The translations under genes were made by a program, and so were the position numbers. Shown here piece after piece: positions 1 to 6,866 of a DNA stretch of 40,955 bases. Under the pieces are notes generated by a model, which ran no database searches, was not told the origin of the DNA, and worked only from the letters and a program-made list of their open reading frames with translations. Every line of letters begins with the position of its first letter. Within the stretch, counting starts at the first letter, position 1. The DNA comes from Xanthomonas theicola (GTDB lineage Bacteria; Pseudomonadota; Gammaproteobacteria; Xanthomonadales; Xanthomonadaceae), in the NCBI RefSeq assembly GCF_014236795.1, contig NZ_CP049018.1, forward strand, positions 1 to 40,955, given 5' to 3'.

Positions 1-1
1 C

Positions 2-52
2 GTGCGAGGTTGCCGCGAGGACGGCATCCCCGAAGCAACCGTCGCGAGCTAA
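2..52 (+). CDS. 3' end of the gene that starts at 40564 (if the molecule is circular)
   Basis: Sixteen codons followed by TAA at 50-52. This frame is in phase with the frame that runs off the right edge of the window (last codon split as two bases plus one). Joining the ends gives one 147-residue protein. The stop lies six bases before the next ATG (59), a gene-like spacing. On its own the fragment shows no domain. See the entry at 40564 for the rest of the product. Confidence 0.6.
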   Translation: MRGCREDGIPEATVAS

Positions 53-58
53 GCGCCG

Positions 59-703
59 ATGCACGCGCGACCGCATCGCATCAAGCCGGGCGCCGACTGG
101 TCGCACTACGTGCTCGGCGGCGCCGCCGCCTTCATCGCTATGTACAGCGCCGCCGCCTGGCTGCTGCGCGCCGCCGGCGACACCATCTGGCGTGGTGTCG
201 CGCTCGAGCTCGAGCGCACGCACGCACCATTTCTGCTCGCTGCGCTCGCCGCCGGCGCTGCCTGGTCAATCGCGCTGCGCCTGTACCGCGGCGATCGGCG
301 CAGGCGGCGGCTGCTCGACCGGCAGACCGGCCTCGACAGCATCCGCGCGATGCACTGGACCGACTTCGAGCGGCTGGTCGGCGAAGCCTTCCGCCGCTGG
401 GGCTACCGGATCGAGGAAACCGGGCTGGGCGGCGCGGACGGTGGCGTGGATCTTCGCCTGCGCAAACGCGGGCAGCTAACGCTCGTGCAGTGCAAGCACT
501 GGCAATCCCGCTCGGTCGGCGCGCCGCACGTGCGCGAAATGTTCGGGCTGATGATCCACCACCAGGCGCAGGCGATCGCAATCGTCACGTCGGGCTCGTT
601 CACTCGGCAGGCCTGGACGTTCGCCGCGGGCAAGCCGATCGAATTGATCGACGGCCGCAAGCTCGCGAACATGGTCCGGCACCTTCAACGCGCGGGGCAC
701 TAA
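59..703 (+). CDS. Membrane-anchored Mrr-like restriction endonuclease
   Basis: 214 residues. Two hydrophobic segments at about 18-38 and 57-75 suggest a membrane anchor, followed by an Arg-rich linker (78-90). The C-terminal half has the layout of the Mrr_cat (restriction endonuclease-like) fold: a helix with FERLVGEAF (103-111), then D131 in GGVDLR and QCK (144-146), giving a D-X12-QxK catalytic signature. Known Mrr-type enzymes cut modified or foreign DNA. A membrane-bound form on a plasmid could act in plasmid maintenance, exclusion or defence, but this is inference. It starts six bases after the preceding stop and is followed four bases later by a small membrane protein, so the three are probably co-transcribed. 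The active site looks intact; the substrate is unknown. Confidence 0.7.
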   Translation: MHARPHRIKPGADWSHYVLGGAAAFIAMYSAAAWLLRAAGDTIWRGVALELERTHAPFLLAALAAGAAWSIALRLYRGDRRRRRLLDRQTGLDSIRAMHWTDFERLVGEAFRRWGYRIEETGLGGADGGVDLRLRKRGQLTLVQCKHWQSRSVGAPHVREMFGLMIHHQAQAIAIVTSGSFTRQAWTFAAGKPIELIDGRKLANMVRHLQRAGH

Positions 704-707
704 CGCC

Positions 708-875
708 ATGTCGCACACGATCGGCATTCTCTCCATCGTCCTGTTGATCGGCGCCGCAGGCCTGTTTTTCCGCGGCCGCAGCCTTAGCGCACAGGCTGCA
801 CGCGGCTACCGCACCATGGCGATCGCCGTGGCCATCTTCGGCATGATGATCGGCTACGTTTCCCTCACCCACTGA
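708..875 (+). CDS. Small two-helix membrane protein
   Basis: 55 residues, starting MSHTIGIL and ending in YVSLTH. Two hydrophobic stretches (about 4-21 and 36-52) are separated by a short basic segment (RGRSLSAQAARGYR), typical of a small hairpin-shaped inner-membrane protein. It begins four bases after the Mrr-like gene, so both are probably translated from one message and may work together at the membrane. I do not recognise a family. The coding call rests on spacing and composition, as the gene is short. Confidence 0.55.
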   Translation: MSHTIGILSIVLLIGAAGLFFRGRSLSAQAARGYRTMAIAVAIFGMMIGYVSLTH

Positions 876-886
876 TTGGTCCGGGC

Positions 887-1362
887 GTCCCGCCGGCTTT
901 GCCGGCGTCGCTATGTCGTGCTGCGCATCGAGCCGGGCTGCGCCCCTCTCGACCCTGCCGGGCTTCCATCGCTGACGTCTACGGCCTCGAGCTCGAGGCC
1001 TGCGCGCTCCGCTTGCCACCAGCACGAGCAAGAGCCAGTTGCGGGGGCTACGCCCCCCTGTCCTCGCTGCGCTCGCAACTTCGACCCCCCGGAGAGGGAC
1101 TGCGCCCCTCTCCCACCGGCTGCGCCGGCGGTTCCCTCTCCCCTGCCTTCGGACCGTGCTTGCCGCGTCAAGGGCCGCTCCCGGCCCCGTGTCAGTCGCT
1201 GCGCTCCATCCCGCACCAGGCCGTCCGACTGCGCCCTGCGGGCGCTCCCTTGACGCCGCACGGCCCTGCGGCGGCTCGGCCTGCGTCCAGAAGCTGACGC
1301 GACCTGCCGGTCGCTTCGCTTCCGGCCTAGCGGCCACACACAGCATAGGAGCTCGCGACATG
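887..1362 (+). repeat. Copy 1 of a 0.48 kb structured direct repeat that ends in a ribosome site and start codon
   Basis: Nearly identical to 4345-4821, with one extra T in the second copy at 4805. It fills the space before the gene at 1360 and includes AGGAG and that gene's ATG. It is full of short GC-rich palindromes such as GCCGGCTTTGCCGGC, CTCGAGCTCGAG and GGGGGCTACGCCCCC. Open frames within it are low-complexity Arg/Pro/Ala strings that look non-coding. A shorter, more diverged copy lies at 16348-16482. It is either a repeated leader region or a palindrome-rich repeat family. Confidence 0.85.
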
Positions 1363-1575
1363 ACGAATAACGTGACCACATACACCGCGTTTTGCCGGGA
1401 CGTTCATCGAGTGCATCCGTCAACGTGGATATCGAAAGTCGAGGCCGTGGATTTGGAAGCGGCCAAGCAGGCAGCACGGGAGGAATGCGCGAGCGATTGG
1501 ATGTGCGAGCCGGCCGACGTCGCGGTGATGGGCATGGCGACGGGCGATGTAGCGATTCTGGAATGGGAGGACTGA
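1360..1575 (+). CDS. Small hypothetical protein downstream of the structured repeat
   Basis: 71 residues. The start MTNNVTTYTAFCRD is preceded by AGGAG seven bases upstream; both the ribosome site and the ATG are inside the repeat. The protein is acidic and has two Trp and three Cys residues. Its second half (EAVDLEAAKQAAREECASDW) looks like a small alpha/beta protein in which an element-by-element tally (EA.D.EAAKQAA) precedes an alpha helix. The DUF3560 gene starts three bases after its stop, indicating an operon. I do not recognise the family. Confidence 0.6.
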   Translation: MTNNVTTYTAFCRDVHRVHPSTWISKVEAVDLEAAKQAAREECASDWMCEPADVAVMGMATGDVAILEWED

Positions 1576-1578
1576 GCC

Positions 1579-1929
1579 ATGAACAACAGCATCGACAACG
1601 ACACGAACAAGCCCGGCGACCAGGACGAGGCGGCCCCGACCTTGAACCGCTACGAGCAGAAGCAGGCGGATCGCCGCGAACGCCTCGAGGCGCGGGCGGC
1701 CGCGCTGGCTGGCCAGGCGCAACAGACCTACGGCACCGCGCGCCGCATGGCCGAGGCGATTCCGTTCGGGCAACCGATCCTTGTCGGCCACCACTCCGGG
1801 CGGCTGCTCAAGGGCGCGGCGTTCAAGTGGAGCCCGACGCGCAACGCCTGGGTGCGGCAGATGACCAATGCCGCCCGGTGGGCGGGTCGAGACTTGCGCA
1901 GCAAGCTCGACGCGCTGGCCAGCCGTTAA
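1579..1929 (+). CDS. DUF3560-like protein
   Basis: 116 residues. A hydrophilic N-terminus leads to NRYEQKQADRRERLEARAAAL, then IPFGQPILVGHHS (residues 56-68), the characteristic core of DUF3560 proteins found on plasmids and ICEs near anti-restriction genes. The C-terminal part has W-x-R-x-x-TNAARWAG. Family function is unknown; no catalytic residues can be assigned. It is shorter than many DUF3560 proteins, which carry a longer C-terminal region. It starts three bases after the 71-residue gene and so probably shares its message. Confidence 0.65.
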   Translation: MNNSIDNDTNKPGDQDEAAPTLNRYEQKQADRRERLEARAAALAGQAQQTYGTARRMAEAIPFGQPILVGHHSGRLLKGAAFKWSPTRNAWVRQMTNAARWAGRDLRSKLDALASR

Positions 1930-2214
1930 TCAGCGGCCACGAGGCAGGCCGCCATGATCTTCCAGCCAAACGCGGACCATCGAGGCGGCCAGCTGGCCGA
2001 GCGCGGCGACGGCGCACGCGGCGAGCAGCCACGGCGCCACCAGCGCCGCAAGCCCGGCCGTCGTCGTCTGCGCGTGCGGGTCGCCGAGCAGGTAGCCCAG
2101 CGTGGCCAGCACGAAGTACGCGCCGAACACGATGGCGAAGCCAACGTAGCCCAAGCGAGTCGCGCGGCGCAGGAACGGCAGCAGGTAGTCGCGCAAAAGG
2201 ATCGTCGTAGACAT
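1930..2214 (-). CDS. Small membrane protein on the opposite strand
   Basis: 94 residues from an ATG at 2214 (MSTTILLRDYLLPFL). Three hydrophobic stretches (about 22-44, 51-68 and 70-82) predict an integral membrane protein. It is one of only two minus-strand genes in the first 7 kb (the other is the tnpS fragment at 6076) and converges with the DUF3560 gene, whose stop it abuts. The frame stays open upstream to 2355, but that extension has no membrane character, so the inner ATG is preferred. No family recognised. Confidence 0.5.
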   Translation of the reverse strand: MSTTILLRDYLLPFLRRATRLGYVGFAIVFGAYFVLATLGYLLGDPHAQTTTAGLAALVAPWLLAACAVAALGQLAASMVRVWLEDHGGLPRGR

Positions 2215-2334
2215 GGCGGCAGTCTCGAGGCGTGGTACAGCAAGGCTACACCATCGGTTCGACGGGCTGCGCGTAATCGGCAGTTGTGTCGAATCGAACC
2301 CCGGTTCCCGCTGGACACGCCACCGGAAAAACGC

Positions 2335-2376
2335 AAAAATCCGTACACGAAACACCGTTTCCCGTTCGGATTTTTT
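2335..2376. terminator. Terminator-like hairpin
   Basis: AAAAATCCG (2335-2343) pairs perfectly with CGGATTTTT (2367-2375). The loop contains a second small palindrome, GAAACACCGTTTC. The A-rich 5' side and T6 3' side would let it act on either strand. It insulates the promoter at 2381 from upstream transcription. Confidence 0.55.
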
Positions 2377-2380
2377 AACC

Positions 2381-2410
2381 TTGACACTTGACTCCGGACC
2401 CGTAGGGTCC
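2381..2410 (+). promoter_or_regulatory. Promoter with overlapping operator-like palindrome
   Basis: A consensus -35 TTGACA (2381-2386) stands 16 bases from TAGGGT (2403-2408). The palindrome GGACCCGTAGGGTCC (2396-2410) covers the -10 element, as expected for a repressor site. It would drive the operon that starts at 2432 and runs through tightly spaced or overlapping genes to 3779. Confidence 0.55.
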
Positions 2411-2431
2411 GATCAACATGAGGACCGCATC

Positions 2432-2788
2432 ATGAGCACCGCATACACCGAAGGTCTGAAACTGGTGAAGCTGCACGACGGCACCAGCGGGCAGACTGCG
2501 CTCGCCAAGTGCATCTTGTCGGTTTACAACCCGATTCATGCCTTTTCGATCGGCGAGATTCTCGGCCCGCTGGATGATCGCTACACGGCGGCGGTCATCG
2601 CCATCGTCAAGGCTTACGCGCAGGTCGGGGAAACTGAAGAACTCCGGCGCGCCGGTGAGTGGGTCTATGAAAATTTCCCCGGCCTGGTCGAGCTATCCGA
2701 GGCTCAGCGCGAGGCGCGCGCTGAGGTAAGGCGTAAGTGGGATCACGAGCGCGAGGAAGAAGCTCGGCGCCTTTACCCCAACGGCTAA
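2432..2788 (+). CDS. DUF7673-like hypothetical protein
   Basis: 118 residues (MSTAYTEGLKLVKLHDG). The middle (CILSVYNPIHAFSIGEILGPLDDRYTAAVIAIVKAYAQVGE) matches the pattern of small plasmid proteins in which L-x-YN, then an L-D segment, precedes a helical I-x-A-Y-x-Q/R block; I associate this with DUF7673. The C-terminal third is a highly charged helix. Function unknown. It is the first gene after the promoter at 2381, and the following gene has a related pattern. Confidence 0.55.
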   Translation: MSTAYTEGLKLVKLHDGTSGQTALAKCILSVYNPIHAFSIGEILGPLDDRYTAAVIAIVKAYAQVGETEELRRAGEWVYENFPGLVELSEAQREARAEVRRKWDHEREEEARRLYPNG

Positions 2789-2822
2789 TGACATGGCTGA
2801 CACCGAACGGAGAACTTTCACC

Positions 2823-3137
2823 ATGACCACCGAAACCAGCCCGTTCAAACGCTACCGGCGCGAAATCCTCGGCCGCTACGGCGCCGCGCGAGGACTGCAA
2901 GACGTTGTACTGGCGTTATGGAACGGCAGCGACTACCCGGTCGCGCTCGGCCCCATCCTGCATCGGATGGATGGCCAGCACACCCGGATACTGCTCGAGC
3001 TCATCACCCACTTCACCGTCAAGGGCGAGAACGATCGCGAGTTCATGGCGATCGCCGGCGACATTATCGACCAGCGCGCTGAATTGGCCGCGGCCGAGCG
3101 TGACCAGGCCGCCCACGAATTAGGTGAACTGCCGTGA
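2823..3137 (+). CDS. DUF7673-like protein, paralog of the gene at 14046
   Basis: 104 residues. I chose ATG 2823 (MTTETSPFKRYRREI) over ATG 2793 because GGAGAA lies just upstream and because the start then matches the paralog at 14046 (MTDTNDSPFVRHRDKI). Shared features are SPF-x-R-x-R, the YG-x-A-R-x-LQD-x-V-LxLW segment, and a final block of helices (L..L....IVGTDD/TVKGEND). Function unknown. Its stop overlaps the GTG start of the next gene, showing tight coupling. Confidence 0.6.
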   Translation: MTTETSPFKRYRREILGRYGAARGLQDVVLALWNGSDYPVALGPILHRMDGQHTRILLELITHFTVKGENDREFMAIAGDIIDQRAELAAAERDQAAHELGELP

Positions 3138-3466
3138 ACAAGCCGCTCGGCATCGTTGGGCAGCGAGGAACCGAACCCGAACGCGACACCCTTGGGTATA
3201 GCGCACTACGCGCGATCGGCATGGGGATGGCGGCGGTGCTCGCCGTCTGCACAATGCAATGGATAACCGGACCAGCTATTGGCCCCTTCACTGCCACGCT
3301 AGTTGGCTGGCCGATCCGCATCTTCGCGTTCCTGACCAGCTTCATCCTTTGGTTTGGCATGGACAGCTGGCCACGCCAAACCAAGCGGGTCACGCGCGCG
3401 TTTATGGCTCTTGTCCAGATCATTGTCGGGCTGCTGCTGATTTGGTGGCTGGTGAGTCGTGGCTAA
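3134..3466 (+). CDS. Integral membrane protein
   Basis: 110 residues from GTG 3134, which overlaps the preceding TGA. Three hydrophobic segments lie at about 27-49, 52-74 and 88-107, with Trp-rich borders (WITGP, FILWFGMDSW, LLIWWLV). No motif identifies a family. The stop overlaps the start of the ParC-like gene, so it belongs to the 2432-3779 operon. Confidence 0.55.
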   Translation: MNKPLGIVGQRGTEPERDTLGYSALRAIGMGMAAVLAVCTMQWITGPAIGPFTATLVGWPIRIFAFLTSFILWFGMDSWPRQTKRVTRAFMALVQIIVGLLLIWWLVSRG

Positions 3467-3779
3467 GCCTTTCGCCGTACCGAAAGAGGAACTGATCGCG
3501 CCAATCGCGCTGCGCGAATTCGCGGCGGCCGCCGTCATTCGCGAGGCGACCGTGCTGCCGACACCGCTCGGCTGGATGCTGCGCGTTCGCATGGGTCCGC
3601 AGGAGCGCACCCTGCGCATGCGCGACGATCCAAGCCCCCGCTATTTCAAGACGCTCGACGCCGCGGCTCGCCTGGCGCACAAGCTCGGCGTGCCGCGCAT
3701 CCTGGCCGAGCTCGCCGACTGGCAGAAGAAACCGCCGGCGCGGCGACGATTCGCATCGTCGCGCGCATCAAAACGGTAG
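3459..3779 (+). CDS. ParC family partition-associated-like protein
   Basis: 106 residues from GTG 3459, overlapping the preceding stop. The pattern LIAPIALREFAAAAVIREA, then G-W-x-L-R-V-R-x-G-x-x-ERTLR and a later F-K-T-L-D-A-A-A-R-L-A-H-K-LG segment, resembles small proteins labelled ParC family partition-associated on IncP-like plasmids. The C-terminus is very basic (KKPPARRRFASSRASKR), suggesting nucleic-acid contact. Function is not firmly known in the family. Here it lies far from parAB, next to an RHH protein gene. Confidence 0.5.
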   Translation: MAKPFAVPKEELIAPIALREFAAAAVIREATVLPTPLGWMLRVRMGPQERTLRMRDDPSPRYFKTLDAAARLAHKLGVPRILAELADWQKKPPARRRFASSRASKR

Positions 3780-3803
3780 GTATGGTAATATTATGCACAT
3801 ACC
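3779..3803 (+). promoter_or_regulatory. Dyad before the first RHH gene, possible promoter/operator
   Basis: GGTATG (3779-3784) and CATACC (3798-3803) form inverted arms around an AT-rich centre (TAATATTA). This is the only AT-rich stretch between the operon ending at 3779 and the ATG at 3822. RHH proteins commonly bind short dyads at their own promoters, so autoregulation is plausible. Confidence 0.4.
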
Positions 3804-3821
3804 GCCGCTTGGAGTATCGAC

Positions 3822-4115
3822 ATGGCCAGTAGTACCGAACGCATGACCGAGCGCTTGGTCACGATGGTGAAGCCGAGCGAGCTTGAGCAGATCAAGAAGC
3901 GTGCCCAGCGGGTCAACCTCAACACCAGCGATTACATGCGTAAGAGCGCCTTGGGCGACCTTCCGCCGGCCTTCGACCTTCTGGCTGAAGAACTGGCCGC
4001 GTCGGCCGCTCGCGCCCACAAAGCTATCGATGCCTCACTCGAAGCGATCAAGGCATCCGAAGCCAGGCTTGATGCGCTCGAAGCGGCGGCCGGCCAACGA
4101 TCGGCAGCGGTCTAA
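3822..4115 (+). CDS. Ribbon-helix-helix (MobC-like) DNA-binding protein, copy A
   Basis: 97 residues. The N-terminus (RMTERLVTMVKPSELEQIKKRAQRVNLNTSDYMRKSAL) has the layout of an RHH domain: a short beta strand, a helix, a turn, and a second helix with T-S-DY-M-R. The C-terminal half is a long amphipathic helix (LAASAARAHKAIDASLEAIKASEARLDALEAA). MobC/NikA relaxosome proteins and plasmid repressors share this layout. Its TAA shares a base with the ATG of the next gene (4115). A paralogous pair with the same overlap logic lies at 12229-12737. The role is unknown; no relaxase gene is adjacent. Confidence 0.6.
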   Translation: MASSTERMTERLVTMVKPSELEQIKKRAQRVNLNTSDYMRKSALGDLPPAFDLLAEELAASAARAHKAIDASLEAIKASEARLDALEAAAGQRSAAV

Positions 4116-4312
4116 TGAGTACGCTCGACAAGCTCTGGAAGGGCATCAGCGAAACGATCAAGCTCAACGATAAGGTCGAGCAGCTTTCGACTTCGGTGAG
4201 CAAGCATCAGCAGCGCATCGAAGGCCTTACGGAACGCATAACTCGCCTGGAAGCGCGCTATGACACCACGGTACAGATCGCCGGGCTGCTGCAAGGCCGC
4301 CGGCAGGATTAA
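4115..4312 (+). CDS. Small coiled-coil protein, partner of RHH copy A
   Basis: 65 residues (MSTLDKLWKGISETI). A continuous heptad pattern covers most of the chain (NDKVEQLSTSVSKHQQRIEGL, then TERITRLEARYDT). It ends IAGLLQGRRQD. Translational overlap with the RHH gene suggests the two products work together. It is related in pattern to the 68-residue protein at 12531 (x-L-x-x-x-x-K-x-I/L-x-E-x-I-x-x-N-x-x-V, then R-L-x-R-x-E-x-x). No known family is recognised. Confidence 0.55.
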   Translation: MSTLDKLWKGISETIKLNDKVEQLSTSVSKHQQRIEGLTERITRLEARYDTTVQIAGLLQGRRQD

Positions 4313-4344
4313 TTTCGCCAGCAACACCTAAACGCAATGATGTA

Positions 4345-4821
4345 GTCCCGCCGGCTTTGCCGGCGTCGCTATGTCGTGCTGCGCATCGAGCCGGGCTGCG
4401 CCCCTCTCGACCCTGCCGGGCTTCCATCGCTGACGTCTACGGCCTCGAGCTCGAGGCCTGCGCGCTCCGCTTGCCACCAGCACGAGCAAGAGCCAGTTGC
4501 GGGGGCTACGCCCCCCTGTCCTCGCTGCGCTCGCAACTTCGACCCCCCGGAGAGGGACTGCGCCCCTCTCCCACCGGCTGCGCCGGCGGTTCCCTCTCCC
4601 CTGCCTTCGGACCGTGCTTGCCGCGTCAAGGGCCGCTCCCGGCCCCGTGTCAGTCGCTGCGCTCCATCCCGCACCAGGCCGTCCGACTGCGCCCTGCGGG
4701 CGCTCCCTTGACGCCGCACGGCCCTGCGGCGGCTCGGCCTGCGTCCAGAAGCTGACGCGACCTGCCGGTCGCTTCGCTTCCGGCCTAGCGGCCACACACA
4801 GCATTAGGAGCTCGCGACATG
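4345..4821 (+). repeat. Copy 2 of the 0.48 kb structured direct repeat
   Basis: Same sequence as 887-1362, ending at the same AGGAG...ATG. After its ATG (4819) the coding sequence differs from copy 1: only about ten codons (MKHPASMTEE...) remain before the IS3-family element. The gene it once led into has therefore been lost or interrupted. Confidence 0.85.
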
Positions 4822-4851
4822 AAACACCCCGCATCGATGACCGAGGAACAG
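4819..4851 (+). pseudogene. 5' stub of a gene cut by the IS3-family element
   Basis: ATG 4819 with AGGAG upstream opens a frame (MKHPASMTEEQG) that enters the insertion element after about eleven codons. Beyond that point the frame is transposon sequence. The stub is too short to identify. Its continuation is not found on the other side of the element, which instead borders tnpS. Confidence 0.45.
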
Positions 4852-4913
4852 GGGTTCCCCCCCGTTTTCACGGACACTTACAAGAAGGTCGATTCAGGCC
4901 ATGAGGAGTGTTC

Positions 4914-5201
4914 ATGTCAAAGCGTAGGAAGTTCAGTGCCGAGTTCAAGCGCGGTGCGGTTGAGCAGGCGAGCCAGCCCGGTGTCAGCTGCGCCCAGGTG
5001 GCCCGGGAGCTGGGAATTCGCGACACCTTGCTGACCCGCTGGAAGCGCGAGGCACAGAATCCGGGAGCGGCCGCTTTCGCCGGCACCGGGACGCCACGGG
5101 ACGAAGAGTTGGCTCGACTAAAGCGCGAGTTGGCGCGGGTGAAGAAGGAACGTGATTTTTTGCGAGAAGCGGCGACGTTCTTTGCAAAGGGATCATCCTG
5201 A
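4914..5201 (+). CDS. IS3-family OrfA (HTH/leucine-zipper protein)
   Basis: 95 residues from ATG 4914, with AGGAG upstream. It has the usual OrfA parts: [17 protein letters not shown], a helix-turn-helix ([18 protein letters not shown]) and a C-terminal leucine-zipper-like helix ([23 protein letters not shown]). OrfA binds the element ends and, when fused to OrfB by -1 frameshifting, gives the transposase. A T6G run (5156-5162) and GCAAAGG (5184-5190) lie in the overlap and are possible slip sites; I cannot tell which is used. Confidence 0.85.
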   Translation: MSKRRKFSAEFKRGAVEQASQPGVSCAQVARELGIRDTLLTRWKREAQNPGAAAFAGTGTPRDEELARLKRELARVKKERDFLREAATFFAKGSS

Positions 5202-5209
5202 GGTATCAG

Positions 5210-6070
5210 GTGATCGAACGTTGCCGCGATGAGTTTCCGATTCGGCTGATGTGCCGGTGCCTGAAGGTATCGGCCAGCGGCTACTACGAGTGGAGTAAGC
5301 GCCCTGCGAGCGCCCGGCAGGCCGACAATGAGCGCCTGGTTGTACGGATGCGCGAGCTGCACGAAGACAGCCGCGGTACGTTGGGGGCTGGTCGCATGCG
5401 CGAAGACCTGGCTGAGGAAGGCGAAAGTGCCAGCCTGAACCGGGTTGCGCGCCTGATGGCAGCAGAAGGCCTACAGGGCTGGCCTCGGCGCAAGCGTCGC
5501 GGGCAGCGTGCAGGTCCGGCCGTGACGCCACCAAGGGTGACTAACCTGCTTGAGCGCGATTTCGTCGCGCTGGAGCCGGAAACCAAGTGGGTCACCGACA
5601 TCACCGAGATCAAGACCCAGCAGTGCAAGCTGTATCTGTGCATCATATTGGATCTGTACGACCAGCGTATTGTGGGCTGGTCAACGCACGATCGGCAGGA
5701 CCGTCAGATGGTGCTGCGGGCTATACAAATGGCGGTGTGGCAGCGGCAAGGAAGTCATGAAGTGATCCTGTATTCGGATCGTGGCAGCCAGTTCCGCAGC
5801 GGTGACTACCAGGCGTATCTGGCGGCTAACGGACTGATCTGTTCAATGAGCGCAGTGGGGCATTGCGGTGACAACGCGGCCTGCGAAGGCTTCTTTGGGC
5901 TGCTCAAGCGTGAGCGGATCTATCGAACGAGCTACCCCACACTGGATGCAGCACGAGCAGATGTGTTTGACTACATTGAGCGACGTCACAACCCAAGGAT
6001 GCGGCGAAGGGTCGCCAGGCAGGATCAGAAGGTTGCAGCTCTTTTAGAACCGTCCGTGATATCGGGGTAG
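5210..6070 (+). CDS. IS3-family OrfB (DDE transposase)
   Basis: 286 residues from an annotated GTG at 5210, but the frame is open upstream through the end of orfA, so the active product is probably an OrfAB fusion made by -1 frameshift. The DDE residues are D130 (WVTDIT), D190 (YSDRGSQF) and E226 ([12 protein letters not shown]). The HTH_21-like region ([10 protein letters not shown]) is at 23-32. The integrase core runs to about 240. The C-terminus ([15 protein letters not shown]) looks near complete. Catalytic residues are intact, so the element may still be active. Confidence 0.85.
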   Translation: MIERCRDEFPIRLMCRCLKVSASGYYEWSKRPASARQADNERLVVRMRELHEDSRGTLGAGRMREDLAEEGESASLNRVARLMAAEGLQGWPRRKRRGQRAGPAVTPPRVTNLLERDFVALEPETKWVTDITEIKTQQCKLYLCIILDLYDQRIVGWSTHDRQDRQMVLRAIQMAVWQRQGSHEVILYSDRGSQFRSGDYQAYLAANGLICSMSAVGHCGDNAACEGFFGLLKRERIYRTSYPTLDAARADVFDYIERRHNPRMRRRVARQDQKVAALLEPSVISG

Positions 6071-6075
6071 AACCC

Positions 6076-6683
6076 GTGGCAGCCACCGGGCACCAGCGCG
6101 ACAGCGCCGGGACCTTGTAGGTGGTGCCGGCGTGCTGGCGATCGCTCTTGCTGTGCGGCAGGAAGCAGGTCATGCCTTCGCCCGGCACCAGGCGCAGGTG
6201 GTTCACCTGGAGACGGGTGAGTTCATCGCCGCGGAAGCCGCGCCAGAAGCCGAGCAGCAGCAGGGCGCGATCGCGCAGATGCCGCAGCTCTGCGGCGCGA
6301 TCGCCGCGAGAGTGGGCCGCAGCCGCAGCGTCTTCCAGCCATGTCGTGACCTGGCCCAGTTGGGTGAGTTGCATGGGCGTGGCGCGTTTTTCGACGCTCG
6401 GGTGAAGAGCTTGGATGCCCTTGAGCACTTGGCGCACCACGGGTGCCCGGGTTGGGTCGACAAAGCCGTGCACCTGGTGCCACTGCGCCAGTGCTACGAG
6501 CCGGTGCCTGAGTGTGTTGATCGCCAACTGGCCGGCGTAGGCGGCCAAGTAGCGCGCCACCTGCTCCGCAGTCGCCGGGAGATGACAACCCCACTCGACC
6601 TCGAAGTGACGGGTCGCTCCTGCATACGCGCGCGCGGTGTTGGCGCGGGTTGCCGCTTCCAAATACTGCTTGACCGAGCTCAC
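6076..6683 (-). pseudogene. tnpS: Truncated tyrosine recombinase TnpS (cointegrate resolution)
   Basis: About 202 N-terminal codons remain from GTG 6683. The rest of the open frame (to 5904) is insertion-sequence DNA. The core-binding domain (NTARAYAGATRHFEVEWG) and the first catalytic segment (GFWRGFRGDEL, Arg about 151; Lys about 179 in HSKSD) remain. The HxxR box and the catalytic Tyr are lost, so it cannot recombine DNA. Its divergent placement against tnpT across a dyad-rich region matches the tnpS-res-tnpT unit of TnXax1/Tn4651-type Tn3 transposons, where TnpS and TnpT resolve cointegrates. No tnpA remains in the window. Confidence 0.75.
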
Positions 6684-6727
6684 CGCCTCGCTCCGAAACG
6701 CCGTTTCGTACGGCCGCAGGGCGACTG

Positions 6728-6840
6728 TAGCCGAAAATTTCGGCTAACGCGGGATAATTCAACATTATCCCGCGTGAGCTCAACGCCTATCGACGGTCCG
6801 TTTAATGCGTTGAGGAGTATGTAATTACATGGTATGTAAT
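6728..6840. promoter_or_regulatory. res-like resolution site between tnpS and tnpT
   Basis: Four dyads are packed between the divergent genes. TAGCCGAAA-A-TTTCGGCTA is at 6728-6746. ACGCGGGATAAT and ATTATCCCGCGT (6747-6758 and 6764-6775) have a 5-base spacer and suit a tyrosine-recombinase core site. CTCAACGC and GCGTTGAG lie at 6779-6786 and 6807-6814. ATGTAATTACAT lies at 6819-6830, followed by a further TATGTAAT. The latter two sets are candidate TnpT sites and would also control both promoters. All arms are perfect. Confidence 0.75.
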
Positions 6841-6866
6841 ACGTTACGAAATACGTGAAGTGACGG

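Larger units (their letters stand above)
4852..6075 (+). mobile_element. IS3-family insertion sequence
   Basis: About 1.22 kb with orfA and orfB in the -1 relation. Imperfect terminal inverted repeats match at 20 of 24 positions between 4852-4875 and 6052-6075. The inner part, CCCCGTTTTCACGGAC on the left, matches the complement of 6052-6067 at 14 of 16 bases. No target duplication is evident at the outer edges (CAG on the left, GTG on the right). The left and right neighbours are unrelated genes, so the element probably also mediated a deletion. Exact outer borders are uncertain by a few bases. Confidence 0.8.

Noticed and set aside
10..747. Long open frame of 245 codons overlapping the Mrr-like gene
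   Set aside because: Arg/Ala-rich shadow translation without any motif; the frame at 59-703 has membrane helices and nuclease motifs.
899..1297. Open frames inside the structured repeat (also 4357-4755)
   Set aside because: Low-complexity Arg/Pro/Ala/Ser translations in several frames at once. The palindrome content explains the lack of stops.
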